Shown here in pieces: positions 1-7,645 of a stretch of DNA of 64,000 nucleotides; position 1 is the first letter of the stretch; each line of letters opens with the position of its first letter. The notes under the pieces are model-generated. The model was not told the origin of the DNA. It made no database searches and worked only from the letters and a program-made list of their open reading frames with translations. The position numbers and the translations under genes were made by a program. Origin of the DNA: Halobellus ruber (GTDB lineage Archaea; Halobacteriota; Halobacteria; Halobacteriales; Haloferacaceae); assembly GCF_014212355.1 (NCBI RefSeq), contig NZ_JACKXD010000001.1, forward strand, positions 916,961 through 980,960, given 5' to 3'.

Positions 1-1
1 A

Positions 2-1627
2 CTCGTCGGCTTACCCGAGGACGCTCACCTCTGTTTGGAAGAAGCGATCGAACTCTACCATCCGGACGATCAGGCGGATGTTCGACAGACCGTTACCCGA
101 GCAGTCGAGACCGGCGAACAGACGCGTGGCACGTGGCGTCTCCAGACGCTGGACGACGACGAACGGCTCGTGGATGTGACTATAACGCCAACAACCGATG
201 GCAACGACGTCACCACGCTTCGGGGTGCTGTCCACGATATCACTGAACGGAAAGAACGCGAACAGGAACTGTCGCTGTTTTTCGAGGAATCACCGCTCGG
301 GGCGATTCAGTGGGACGAGGAGTTCCGGTTCGAACGGATGAACGACCGTGCCGAAGAGATACTCGGCTACAGTGAGGCGGAGCTACACGGCGAGCCGTGG
401 GAACGGATCGTGGCCGACGACGACCGCGAACGGGTCGGTGACGCCGTGGAGAGTCTGCTTGATGCCGACGGCGGGCGCCGAGTAATCAACGACAACGTCC
501 GGAAGGACGGCGAGACGCTGATCTGCGAGTGGCACAACCGCGCAGTGACTGATGCCGACGGAACCGTCGAGTCGGTCTTCTCGAAGTTTCAGGACGTCAC
601 CGAGCGCGAGCGGCGCAAACGAGAACTACAGGAGTACGAGACGGTTATCGAAGCACTCAGTGACGCGGTGTACGTAGTTGACGAAGACGGGCGGTTCAGG
701 TACGTCAACGAGGAGTTCACGGAGTTAGTCGGCTACGACACGGAGACGATTATCGGAAACACGCCGTCGTTGATCAAAGACGGCAACTCCGTCGAACGGG
801 CAGAGCACCACCTGGGTCGGTTGCTGTCGAGCGACGGGCCGGAGACGGTCACGTTCGAAGTAACGATACAGCCCCGTGCGGGTGACCCGATCGTCTGTGA
901 GGATCATATGGGTGTCCTCCCGTACGATGGTGAGGAATTCGACGGGTCGGTCGGCGTGCTTCGGGACATCACCGAGCACAAGCAGTACGAACAGGAACTG
1001 GAGGCGCAGAACGAGCGCTTGGAGGAGTTCGCCAGTATCGTCAGCCACGACTTGCGGAACCCACTCGGCGTGGCCGAGGGCCATCTTGAACTGGCAGGAG
1101 GCGGTGATGAGAACGGCCACCTCGCCAAGGCAGTTGATGCGATCGAGCGGAGTCAGGCCCTCATCGACGACCTGCTGACGCTGGCACGAGAGGGCGATCA
1201 GGTAGATGAGAGCGAACCTGTTGATCTCGCAGAGGTGGCGAAGCAAAGCTGGCAGACCACGGAGACAGCCCACGCGACACTCAACGTTGACGAGTCAGAG
1301 ATCATTGAGGCCGACCGGGGTCAGCTCCGAGAACTATTCGAGAACCTCTATCGGAATGCCGTGGAACACGGGGATGACGACGTTACTGTCCGCATCAATG
1401 CGATGGAGGATGGCTTCTACGTGGCAGATACGGGCTCTGGAATCCCTGCGAGCGCCCGAGACGAGATTTTCGAAGCCGGATATTCGACCGCAGACGATGG
1501 AACCGGGTTTGGCCTACGGATCGTCGAGCAGATTGCGAAGGCGCACGGCTGGGAGGTACGCGTGACCGAGAGCACGGAGGGCGGCGCTCGGTTTGACATC
1601 ACCGGTGTAGAAAAGGTGAGTGACTGA
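2..1627 (+). CDS. PAS-domain sensor histidine kinase (5' truncated by window edge)
   Basis: The frame is open to the window edge, so the true start lies upstream; numbering here begins at the first full codon. It holds the end of one PAS domain (to about residue 88), a second PAS (about 88-200, with the PAC-like DITERKERE and DVTERERR linkers), a third PAS (about 208-325), then HisKA with the phospho-acceptor in SHDLRNP (His near residue 349) and a HATPase_c domain with an N-box (about 443-456), the DTGSGIP loop (about 475) and the GTGFGL loop (about 500). No membrane segment is seen in this part, so the protein is probably a soluble redox or light sensor, as is common for haloarchaeal multi-PAS kinases. 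No response regulator gene is adjacent, so the partner is unknown. Confidence 0.93.
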   Translation, partial: LVGLPEDAHLCLEEAIELYHPDDQADVRQTVTRAVETGEQTRGTWRLQTLDDDERLVDVTITPTTDGNDVTTLRGAVHDITERKEREQELSLFFEESPLGAIQWDEEFRFERMNDRAEEILGYSEAELHGEPWERIVADDDRERVGDAVESLLDADGGRRVINDNVRKDGETLICEWHNRAVTDADGTVESVFSKFQDVTERERRKRELQEYETVIEALSDAVYVVDEDGRFRYVNEEFTELVGYDTETIIGNTPSLIKDGNSVERAEHHLGRLLSSDGPETVTFEVTIQPRAGDPIVCEDHMGVLPYDGEEFDGSVGVLRDITEHKQYEQELEAQNERLEEFASIVSHDLRNPLGVAEGHLELAGGGDENGHLAKAVDAIERSQALIDDLLTLAREGDQVDESEPVDLAEVAKQSWQTTETAHATLNVDESEIIEADRGQLRELFENLYRNAVEHGDDDVTVRINAMEDGFYVADTGSGIPASARDEIFEAGYSTADDGTGFGLRIVEQIAKAHGWEVRVTESTEGGARFDITGVEKVSD

Positions 1628-2101
1628 TGTGCGCCCCGTATGCAGCAACTGCCTCACCAACTACTCGGTCTCCGTCAGTAGCGCCGTGATCGATACGGGG
1701 CGTCTATACAGCACACCAGTGTGAACGAACTGGCGTACAACTGCGAGGCATAGAGAGATGTAACAGGCTCCATTGGGAGTTCAATTCTGGTTGTCATCCA
1801 CACACGAAACGACTTTGTTTTTCCCGATGCTCCGGCAGAAATCAACGTATCAAGCAGGGCCGCACGAGCAGCGCGTGGCAGTCTGACCCCGGGTACCGGC
1901 GGTACACCGACTCATAGAACACGACGACTCCTTCAGCTATTCGCCACCACCTAACTTCGAAGATTCCGAACCGGTGAGTCCTGATATTGGGTGACCGGAA
2001 TCCGAAGAACGCCGGGGCGTAAAACTTATTTGACTGTGTAAAAGACGTTTGACTGTAAAACGCGTTTTACGACAAACGCGTTTGACATAGTGATCACAAG
2101 G
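1628..2101. other. Intergenic region with promoter and operator of the membrane-protein/XRE operon
   Basis: No convincing gene is seen in these 474 bases. The right end turns AT-rich. It contains a TATA-like stretch (about 2021-2030), the hexamer TTTGAC three times (starting at 2029, 2048 and 2081) and a perfect palindrome at 2055-2070 (see the separate regulatory entry). Confidence 0.6.
2055..2070. promoter_or_regulatory. Perfect 16-bp palindrome, probable operator
   Basis: The sequence GTAAAACGCGTTTTAC is a perfect palindrome. It lies about 30-47 bases before the ATG at 2102 and about 25 bases after a TATA-like box, so near the expected transcription start. TTTGAC repeats flank it on both sides. 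The four-gene operon downstream encodes a small XRE-type repressor, the most likely ligand by analogy with autoregulated repressor operons. The palindrome is seen; its use as an operator is inferred. Confidence 0.5.
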
Positions 2102-2503
2102 ATGAGCGAACGAGTTCCCCGCGGTTCGACAGCACAACTCGCCGGTGGTCTGCTATTCGGTTTTGCAGCCCTCTTCTTAGCGCTTCTCTCACAAAGCCGT
2201 CCCTTCATCGCGGTCAGCGGCTACGCCCTCCTGGTCGTCACAGTTGGAGCCGGTCTCTTCGTCACCGGAGAGGAGGCCGTTGACCCGGCTCAAGGGGTCC
2301 ACGCGTGGGCGGCCGGGGATACGACTCTCGCGCTGGTTGGCATCGCTTCAGGGATCGTGTTCCCGGGGCTCGTTCTTGCGGCGGGCGTGGGATACTTTAC
2401 TTGGACGCCGCTGGCCGCCGGCGTCGCTTTCAGCGTGGCTGGTCTCTACACGGTCTACGGGGCCGTGGCGATAGGCCAGTGGCTCCGCACCCACCCGGTA
2501 TGA
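2102..2503 (+). CDS. Small four-helix membrane protein (paralogue of the next gene)
   Basis: This 133-residue protein has four hydrophobic segments (about 12-31, 35-54, 72-95 and 99-122) and little else, so it is an integral membrane protein of unknown function. The ATG at 2102 is preferred; an in-frame GTG at 2090 is possible. The second half (IASGIVFPGLV, then Y.VYGAV) matches the second half of the following gene, so the two are tandem paralogues. Its stop overlaps the next start (ATGA), and the XRE repressor and a fourth membrane protein follow. Similar pairs of small membrane proteins and XRE regulators occur in other haloarchaea and in Gram-positive bacteria, often without known function. 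Confidence 0.75.
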   Translation: MSERVPRGSTAQLAGGLLFGFAALFLALLSQSRPFIAVSGYALLVVTVGAGLFVTGEEAVDPAQGVHAWAAGDTTLALVGIASGIVFPGLVLAAGVGYFTWTPLAAGVAFSVAGLYTVYGAVAIGQWLRTHPV

Positions 2504-2895
2504 CTCATTTACTGTTGAGTCCGACTGGCGTTCGTCGGCTGTTCGGTCTCGCTGTCGTTCTTGGGGGGCTCGCGCTTGCAGGATTCACAGTCGTCGGTCG
2601 CCCCCTCGTCGGCGTGGGCGCGTACGGGCTTGCGATGATCGCTACCGCTGTCTCGCTGTTACGGACAGATTCCCCCGTTTTCGACGAGCGTGACGAGACG
2701 ACATCGAAGGAGGCAGCCAGCCGGACGCTGACAGTCTTCGGCTTGGCGTCGGCAGTCGTGTTTCCGGCCCTGACTGTCGCATGGGGGCTCGATCTATTCG
2801 AATGGCAGCCGTGGAGTTCCGCGATTGCGCTGTTCGTTGCAGTGCTGTTCCTGACCTACGGCGCGTTCGTGGTTGTTATCGGTCAACGGAGGTGA
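2500..2895 (+). CDS. Small four-helix membrane protein, tandem paralogue
   Basis: The product has 131 residues and four predicted membrane helices. The ATG overlaps the stop of the previous gene by four bases, which fixes the start. The motif GLASAVVFPALTVAWG and the last helix (TYGAFVVVIGQ) align with the upstream paralogue, which implies a local duplication. The short acidic loop DSPVFDERDETTSKEA between helices 2 and 3 is predicted to face the cytoplasm. The function is unknown. Strict translational coupling with the XRE gene downstream suggests the operon's products act together, for example as a membrane sensor pair with a repressor; this is inference. Confidence 0.75.
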   Translation: MTHLLLSPTGVRRLFGLAVVLGGLALAGFTVVGRPLVGVGAYGLAMIATAVSLLRTDSPVFDERDETTSKEAASRTLTVFGLASAVVFPALTVAWGLDLFEWQPWSSAIALFVAVLFLTYGAFVVVIGQRR

Positions 2896-3125
2896 GTACG
2901 GTGGAAAACTCACTTGAGAAGTTGCGGAAGCAACACAGCCTCACTCAGCGGGCCCTCGCAGACCAGGTGGAGGTGACCCGCCAGACCATAAACGCTATCG
3001 AACGGAATCGCTACGATCCATCGGCGGAGCTGATATTCAAACTCGCACACTTTTTCGAGTGTTCGGTCGAAGACGTCTTTCATCCAGATATGGGATTAGA
3101 GACGACCATCAGCGAAGTAGAGTAG
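2892..3125 (+). CDS. XRE-family helix-turn-helix transcriptional regulator
   Basis: This 77-residue protein is almost entirely one XRE/Cro-like HTH domain (residues about 8-63), with the typical pattern LTQRALADQVEVTRQTINAIE and the tail PSAELIFKLAHFFECSVEDVF. It belongs to the small group often annotated YozG/PbsX-like. The GTG at 2892 overlaps the upstream stop by four bases; a second GTG at 2901 is a possible start. No ligand domain is present, so regulation may come through a neighbouring membrane protein. The palindrome at 2055-2070 is the obvious candidate site. Confidence 0.85.
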   Translation: MSTVENSLEKLRKQHSLTQRALADQVEVTRQTINAIERNRYDPSAELIFKLAHFFECSVEDVFHPDMGLETTISEVE

Positions 3126-3151
3126 ATTGTGTGACGGTTGAACAGGGCAAT

Positions 3152-3496
3152 ATGGTTGCTGGAATCAGCACGAACACCGCGGTCGTGACAGCAGTAACGG
3201 TACTGACAGGAGTCTTCATCGGTTGGCTTGGCTACCGGATCCGATACCGTGGCGACGTTCATCTGATTGCCGGATATCGGGGCGGTGCACCCACCGACGC
3301 GGAGGCGCTCTCACGAGTAGTCGGCAGAGTAGTACTTGTCGTCGCCGCCGTTACTGTACTCGCTGGTCTGATATACCCGATGTTGATCATCAGTCCGAGT
3401 GCTGAGGTAACTTACTGGTCCGGATACACTGCGATCGTTCTCGTTCTCAGCGGGTACGCCGTTTTGACCAGCCGGCAGTATGCCGATGAGCTCTAA
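3152..3496 (+). CDS. Small membrane protein, DUF3784-like
   Basis: The product has 114 residues and three hydrophobic segments (about 10-27, 59-80, 87-105). After the first helix comes a short basic stretch and then LIAGYRGG, which resembles the LIAGYN core of DUF3784 proteins; I match this from memory only. In-frame GTG at 3131 is an alternative start. It follows the XRE gene by 26 bases on the same strand and is probably the last gene of the operon. Function unknown. Confidence 0.65.
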   Translation: MVAGISTNTAVVTAVTVLTGVFIGWLGYRIRYRGDVHLIAGYRGGAPTDAEALSRVVGRVVLVVAAVTVLAGLIYPMLIISPSAEVTYWSGYTAIVLVLSGYAVLTSRQYADEL

Positions 3497-3726
3497 TCGG
3501 TGATATTGATCCGATAGTTGATCCTTCTCCGCCTGTGACCGACTCGCGCGCTCTATCTTGCACAGCCACACCTCCCAACTCCAAAATAGATATCGGTGTT
3601 TCGCCGTCTTCGGTAAGAGCCCTTCCGCAAACCCGGACCCCGACCCCGGGGGGAGCACGGTCAGTACCCTCGTCTGACAGCTCGGCGACAAAATTGTTAA
3701 TACCGGCAGTCCTCTCCCCCAAGAGG

Positions 3727-4893
3727 ATGTCCACAGCCCATCTCGTTGCGGTCGGCTCCTCCCCGCTGGGGAAGACGGACCTGCCCGGCCGCGATCTGTT
3801 CTCGACCGCCTTGGCCGAGGCGTTCGAGGACCTGCCCGACCCGGCCGACGTCGTCGACGGACTGTACGTCGGCGCCCAGTCCGAACGCTACGAAAACCAG
3901 ATCATGCAGGGGACGCTGCTGGCCGAGTGGGCCGGATTGCGGAACGTCCCCGCGGAGCGCGTCGAGGCGTGTGCGGCCGCCGGTGCGCTCGCACTCAAGA
4001 ACGCCGTCCGGGACGTTCGGGCGGGCGTCCACGACGCCGTACTCGCGTGTGGCGTCGAGAAGATGACCGCTGGCGGGACCGAAGGGGCCACGAACGCGCT
4101 GGGCGCCGCCTTCGAGCGGGCCTTAGAGCAGCGCTCCGGGATCACCGCGCCCGCTACCTACGCCCTGCTCGCGCGGCGCTACCTTCACGAGACCGAGGCG
4201 ACGGAACGGGATCTGGGTCGGATCGCGGTGAAGAACCACCGGAACGCGGCGGCCAACCCCCGGGCGATGTTCCAGCAGGCGGTCGACATCGAGACCGTGA
4301 TGGACGCCCCGGAGGTCGCTCCGCCGCTGAAGCTGTACGACTGCGCGCCGGTGACCGACGGGGCTGCCGCCGTCGTCGTTGCGAACGACGAGGTGGCGGC
4401 CGACTTACAGCGCCGTTCCGACGCGGTCCGGGTTGCGGGGGTCGGGTCTGCGGCCAACAACCTCGCCGTCGCGGAACGCGACCTGACCTTCGTCGAGGGG
4501 GCCAACGTGGCCGCCTCGACCGCCTACGACGACGCCGGCGTGGACGCGGCCGACATCGACGTCGCCGAGGTCCACGACGCCTTCACCGTCTGTGAGGCAC
4601 TCTTAGCCGAGGCCGCCGAGTTCGCCCCCAAGGGCTGTGGAATCGAGACCGTCGCGGAGCCCGCCGAGCGGTCGGCCGGCTGGACTGACGTCCGGATCAA
4701 CACCAGCGGCGGGTTGAAGGCCCGCGGGCACCCGATCGGAGCGACCGGGCTGCTGCAGGCGGTCGAGGCCTACGAACAGCTCACCGGACGCGCCGGCGAC
4801 CGACAGGTGGCCGCCCCCGAGACCGCACTGCTCATCAACGAGGGTGGCGTCGCCGACGCCCACACCGTGGCTCACGTCCTGACCGCACAATGA
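3727..4893 (+). CDS. Thiolase-family acyl-CoA acetyltransferase (SCP-x/archaeal type)
   Basis: This 388-residue protein is a thiolase: it would condense or cleave acyl-CoA thioesters. The likely acyl-accepting cysteine is Cys82 in VEACAAAGALAL. The motif EVHDAFT near residue 283 and GGLKARGHPIGATG near 330-343 supply the active-site histidines. The classical second cysteine motif near the C-terminus is replaced by EGGVADAH, as in SCP-x-like archaeal thiolases. A TATA-like TTAATA lies about 28 bases before the ATG, which fits a leaderless transcript. The stop overlaps the DUF35 gene by four bases. In archaea such thiolase/DUF35 pairs form complexes; one known role is acetoacetyl-CoA synthesis for the mevalonate pathway, but haloarchaea carry several pairs and the substrate here is unknown. 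Confidence 0.88.
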   Translation: MSTAHLVAVGSSPLGKTDLPGRDLFSTALAEAFEDLPDPADVVDGLYVGAQSERYENQIMQGTLLAEWAGLRNVPAERVEACAAAGALALKNAVRDVRAGVHDAVLACGVEKMTAGGTEGATNALGAAFERALEQRSGITAPATYALLARRYLHETEATERDLGRIAVKNHRNAAANPRAMFQQAVDIETVMDAPEVAPPLKLYDCAPVTDGAAAVVVANDEVAADLQRRSDAVRVAGVGSAANNLAVAERDLTFVEGANVAASTAYDDAGVDAADIDVAEVHDAFTVCEALLAEAAEFAPKGCGIETVAEPAERSAGWTDVRINTSGGLKARGHPIGATGLLQAVEAYEQLTGRAGDRQVAAPETALLINEGGVADAHTVAHVLTAQ

Positions 4894-5384
4894 CCGACGA
4901 GCGTAGTTCACCGACGAGGGATCCGGACGAGTCACCGACGGGGCCGCTCGCCCCGGACGACATCACCGCCGACTCGCCGTTCACCCTCCCCGGCTTCTTC
5001 GACGCGCTGGCCGAGGGCCGGCTGGTGGCCGCCCGGTGTACGGAGTGTGGAACACACCTGCTGCCGCCCCGGCCGGCGTGTTACGGCTGTGGGAGCCGCG
5101 CGGTCACGCTCGCAGATCAGCCCCGGACTGGCGAGGTGGTCTCGTACACCTCGGTCACCAAGCCCCCCTCGGCGTTCGAGGAGCTGGCGCCGATCACCGT
5201 CGCTGTGGTCGAACTCGACTCCTCGGCGCGGCTGACTGGTCGCGTGGACGCGCCGCTAGAGGACCTCGCCATCGGCGACCGCGTCGAACTACAGGTCCGG
5301 GATCCCCGGGCGGCCGGGATCGATCCGGACTTCGACCTGTCCTACGAGTCGGAGTGGCCCGTCCACGTCTTCGAGTTGATCTGA
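4890..5384 (+). CDS. DUF35 zinc-ribbon/OB-fold protein, thiolase partner
   Basis: The product has 164 residues: a zinc ribbon with Cys50, Cys53, Cys64 and Cys67 (CTECG, then CYGCG) followed by an OB-fold (about 75-150). DUF35/ChsH2-type proteins bind thiolases and pass acetoacetyl-CoA or stabilise CoA substrates. The four-base overlap with the thiolase gene supports a two-subunit complex. The N-terminal 30 residues are acidic and low-complexity. Confidence 0.88.
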   Translation: MTDERSSPTRDPDESPTGPLAPDDITADSPFTLPGFFDALAEGRLVAARCTECGTHLLPPRPACYGCGSRAVTLADQPRTGEVVSYTSVTKPPSAFEELAPITVAVVELDSSARLTGRVDAPLEDLAIGDRVELQVRDPRAAGIDPDFDLSYESEWPVHVFELI

Positions 5385-5575
5385 CGCCCGTCGGCGGCTG
5401 GCAGTGCAAACTCACAGACCTCGAGTTATCACCCCCGAAACGCGTCTCCGTAGCCGACCCCTGTCCCCATCCGCTCGTATCGCCACCGTCAGCGTCGAAC
5501 CGGGGGTTTCGCGGATACCGGCACGCCGGCGGGGACGCCGTCATCGTCTTGTGCGGGACCGACGAAGCGAGGGTG

Positions 5576-6568
5576 ATGAAGGCCTCCGTCCTCGAAACGA
5601 TCGGATCGCCGCTGGTCCGGGTGGCGTCGCCGCCCGGGGCGACGGTCGCCGCCAAGATCGAATCCAAGAACCCCGGGGGGTCGGCGAAGGACCGTCCCGC
5701 CCTGGCGATGGTCGAGGCCGCCGAACGGGACGGCGCCATCGAACCCGGCGACGCCCTCGTGGAGCCGACGAGCGGGAACACCGGAATCGGCCTCGCGGTC
5801 GTCGCCGCCGCCAAGGGCTACGACCTCACGGTGGTGATGCCGGAGTCCCAGTCGCCGGAGCGCCGGGAGGTGATGCGGGCGTACGGCGCCGACATCGAAC
5901 TCGTTTCCGGCGACATCTCCGACGCGAAAGAGCGCGCCGACGAGATCGAACGTGAGGCGGGCGCCGTCCAGCTCCGGCAGTTCGAGAACCCCGAGAACCC
6001 GCGGGCGCACTACCTCACGACCGGGCCGGAGATCCTCGATCAGATCGGCGATCGCACCGTCGACGCCCTCGTGGCGGGCGTCGGCACCGGCGGCACGATC
6101 ACGGGGATCGGGCGGCGGCTCCGCGAGGAGTTCCCCCGAATGGAGATCGTCGCGGTCGAGCCCGCGGAGAGCCCGGTCCTGTCGGGCGGCGAGCCCGGCG
6201 CCCACGACTTCCAGGGGATGGGACCCGGCTTCGTGAGCCCGAACCTCGATACGGACCTGCTGGACGACGTCGAGACCGTCACAATCGAGGCGGCGGAGGC
6301 GGAGTGCCGCCGACTCGCCCGCGAGGAGGGGCTTCTGGTCGGACAGTCCTCCGGCGCGTCGAACCTGGCGGCCAGGCGGGTGGCCGAGCGGCTGGCCGCC
6401 CCGGAGGCCGTCGACGGCGGCCCGGACACGAACGGATACGTTCTCCCCGACGAGCCCGGTGGGACGGTCGGCACGGATCCCGAAGCCGCCGACGAGGACC
6501 GCCCGCTCGTGATCACGGTCTACTGGGACGGCGGCGAGCGGTATATGTCGACCGGGCTGTTCGACTGA
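5576..6568 (+). CDS. cysK: Cysteine synthase / PLP-dependent beta-replacement enzyme
   Basis: The 330-residue product matches O-acetylserine sulfhydrylase: it would make cysteine from O-acetylserine or O-phosphoserine and sulfide in the cytoplasm. The PLP lysine is in NPGGSAKDRPA (about residue 39), followed by the EPTSGNTGIG substrate loop (about 63-72), the GTGGTITG phosphate-binding loop (about 168-175) and GQSSGASN (about 253). The ATG at 5576 is preferred because the family motif ETIGSPLV then starts near residue 8; a GTG one codon upstream is possible. The protein is slightly longer than usual owing to an acidic insert near residues 275-310. Cystathionine beta-synthase activity cannot be excluded. 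Confidence 0.88.
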   Translation: MKASVLETIGSPLVRVASPPGATVAAKIESKNPGGSAKDRPALAMVEAAERDGAIEPGDALVEPTSGNTGIGLAVVAAAKGYDLTVVMPESQSPERREVMRAYGADIELVSGDISDAKERADEIEREAGAVQLRQFENPENPRAHYLTTGPEILDQIGDRTVDALVAGVGTGGTITGIGRRLREEFPRMEIVAVEPAESPVLSGGEPGAHDFQGMGPGFVSPNLDTDLLDDVETVTIEAAEAECRRLAREEGLLVGQSSGASNLAARRVAERLAAPEAVDGGPDTNGYVLPDEPGGTVGTDPEAADEDRPLVITVYWDGGERYMSTGLFD

Positions 6569-6577
6569 CCGTGGGGC

Positions 6578-7123
6578 TCACGGCTCCCCTTCGGTGACGG
6601 ACGCGACCGCATCGACCGCCGCAGCCCGGAGTCCCTCCGCGTCCGCGCCGGCGATGAGGTGGGCCGGGCAGTCGCAGTCGGAGGCGCCGAACCCCGAACC
6701 CGGCGTGGGGGCGTCCCCGGAGTCCGCCCCGACTGTCGATCGAAGTTGGCGGGACAGGTGACATTCGACGTCGGCCTCCGGCGCGGCGACGACCGAGTCC
6801 AGCGAGCTTTCGGGGTGGCTCCCGAGGTAATCGATATGCCAGTGTCGGACCGCGTGCGAACCCGCCGCGACCCGGCGGTGGCGGTCGACGCGGCCCAGCC
6901 CGCCGGAGCCGAACGCGCTGCCGACGTAAGCGTATGCGCCCGCCGGGAACTCGACGCCCCCGAGGGCTCCGACGTCGATCCGGGCCGGGGTATCGACGCG
7001 GAACACGAGGACGTACGTGCCCGGCGGCGCGTCGCCGGCACCGACTCCGAGAGGGTCGCTCCCGTCGGCGATGTCGTCAGGATCGAGTACGACGGCAGCC
7101 TCGCCCGCGCTCTCCGTCGGCAT
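6578..7123 (-). CDS. DUF123 (GIY-YIG-related) family protein
   Basis: The 181-residue product carries a DUF123 domain (about 37-165), recognised by GTYVLVFRVD, AGAYAYVGSAFG.GGL, RVDRHRR, HWHIDYL and the end motif GFGASDCDCPAHL. DUF123 is related to GIY-YIG nucleases and in some archaea is fused to endonuclease III, which suggests a DNA-repair link. The gene is convergent with cysK, and it follows the DCC-family gene, whose stop lies four bases away on the same strand. Confidence 0.82.
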   Translation of the reverse strand: MPTESAGEAAVVLDPDDIADGSDPLGVGAGDAPPGTYVLVFRVDTPARIDVGALGGVEFPAGAYAYVGSAFGSGGLGRVDRHRRVAAGSHAVRHWHIDYLGSHPESSLDSVVAAPEADVECHLSRQLRSTVGADSGDAPTPGSGFGASDCDCPAHLIAGADAEGLRAAAVDAVASVTEGEP

Positions 7124-7126
7124 CGG

Positions 7127-7555
7127 TCAGGCGATCGATTCGGGTTGTTCGGACGCGGCGGCGACGAGCCGCTCGAACCGACCCGCGGCGTCGTCGTCGA
7201 GCGGGTAGATCTCGTGGTAGTCGTCGGGGTCACGGCCGCGGCCGCTGGCGACGCCGACGACCTTCGCGATCCGGTCGTAGTTGTCGCGAACCAGCGACCC
7301 GACGATTCCCGGCGTGCCCGCACGGTCGGCCAGTTCCTCGGCGGCCGATCGGCCGGCGTAGACGCGGCCCCGACGGTGATCGACCAGGAACATCGCGAAC
7401 GGTGTCCCGCCGAACTGCGCGTCCAGGAACGCCTGGGCCGCCCCGTCGTACCACGAGATCGCGCCAATCCGATCGAGGGCCTCGAGGGTCCGCGCCGCCA
7501 CCGAGCAGTACGGACACTCGCCGTCGTAGATCAGCACCGCGTCGTAGCCGTCCAT
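7127..7555 (-). CDS. DCC-family (DUF393) thiol-disulfide oxidoreductase-like protein
   Basis: The 142-residue protein begins with the family hallmark YDGECPYC (residues about 10-17), a CxxC-type redox site in a thioredoxin-like fold, and has RVYAGRSAAEELA in the middle. It probably acts in thiol-disulfide exchange in the cytoplasm; the partner is unknown. It forms a two-gene unit with the DUF123 gene and is divergent from the MrfA-like helicase (90 bases between the starts). Confidence 0.85.
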   Translation of the reverse strand: MDGYDAVLIYDGECPYCSVAARTLEALDRIGAISWYDGAAQAFLDAQFGGTPFAMFLVDHRRGRVYAGRSAAEELADRAGTPGIVGSLVRDNYDRIAKVVGVASGRGRDPDDYHEIYPLDDDAAGRFERLVAAASEQPESIA

Positions 7556-7645
7556 ACACGAAGCGAGGCGCTCGACGGGCAAAACCGTGCTGGCGGCCGC
7601 GGGACCGTAACCGTCAGGTCGGTACCGTCCCGAGAGAAGACAACA

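Noticed and set aside
6659..7645. Open upstream extension of the MrfA-like gene
   Set aside because: It lies antisense to the DUF123 and DCC genes, which both have clear family motifs, and its translation is Arg/Val-rich with no domain.
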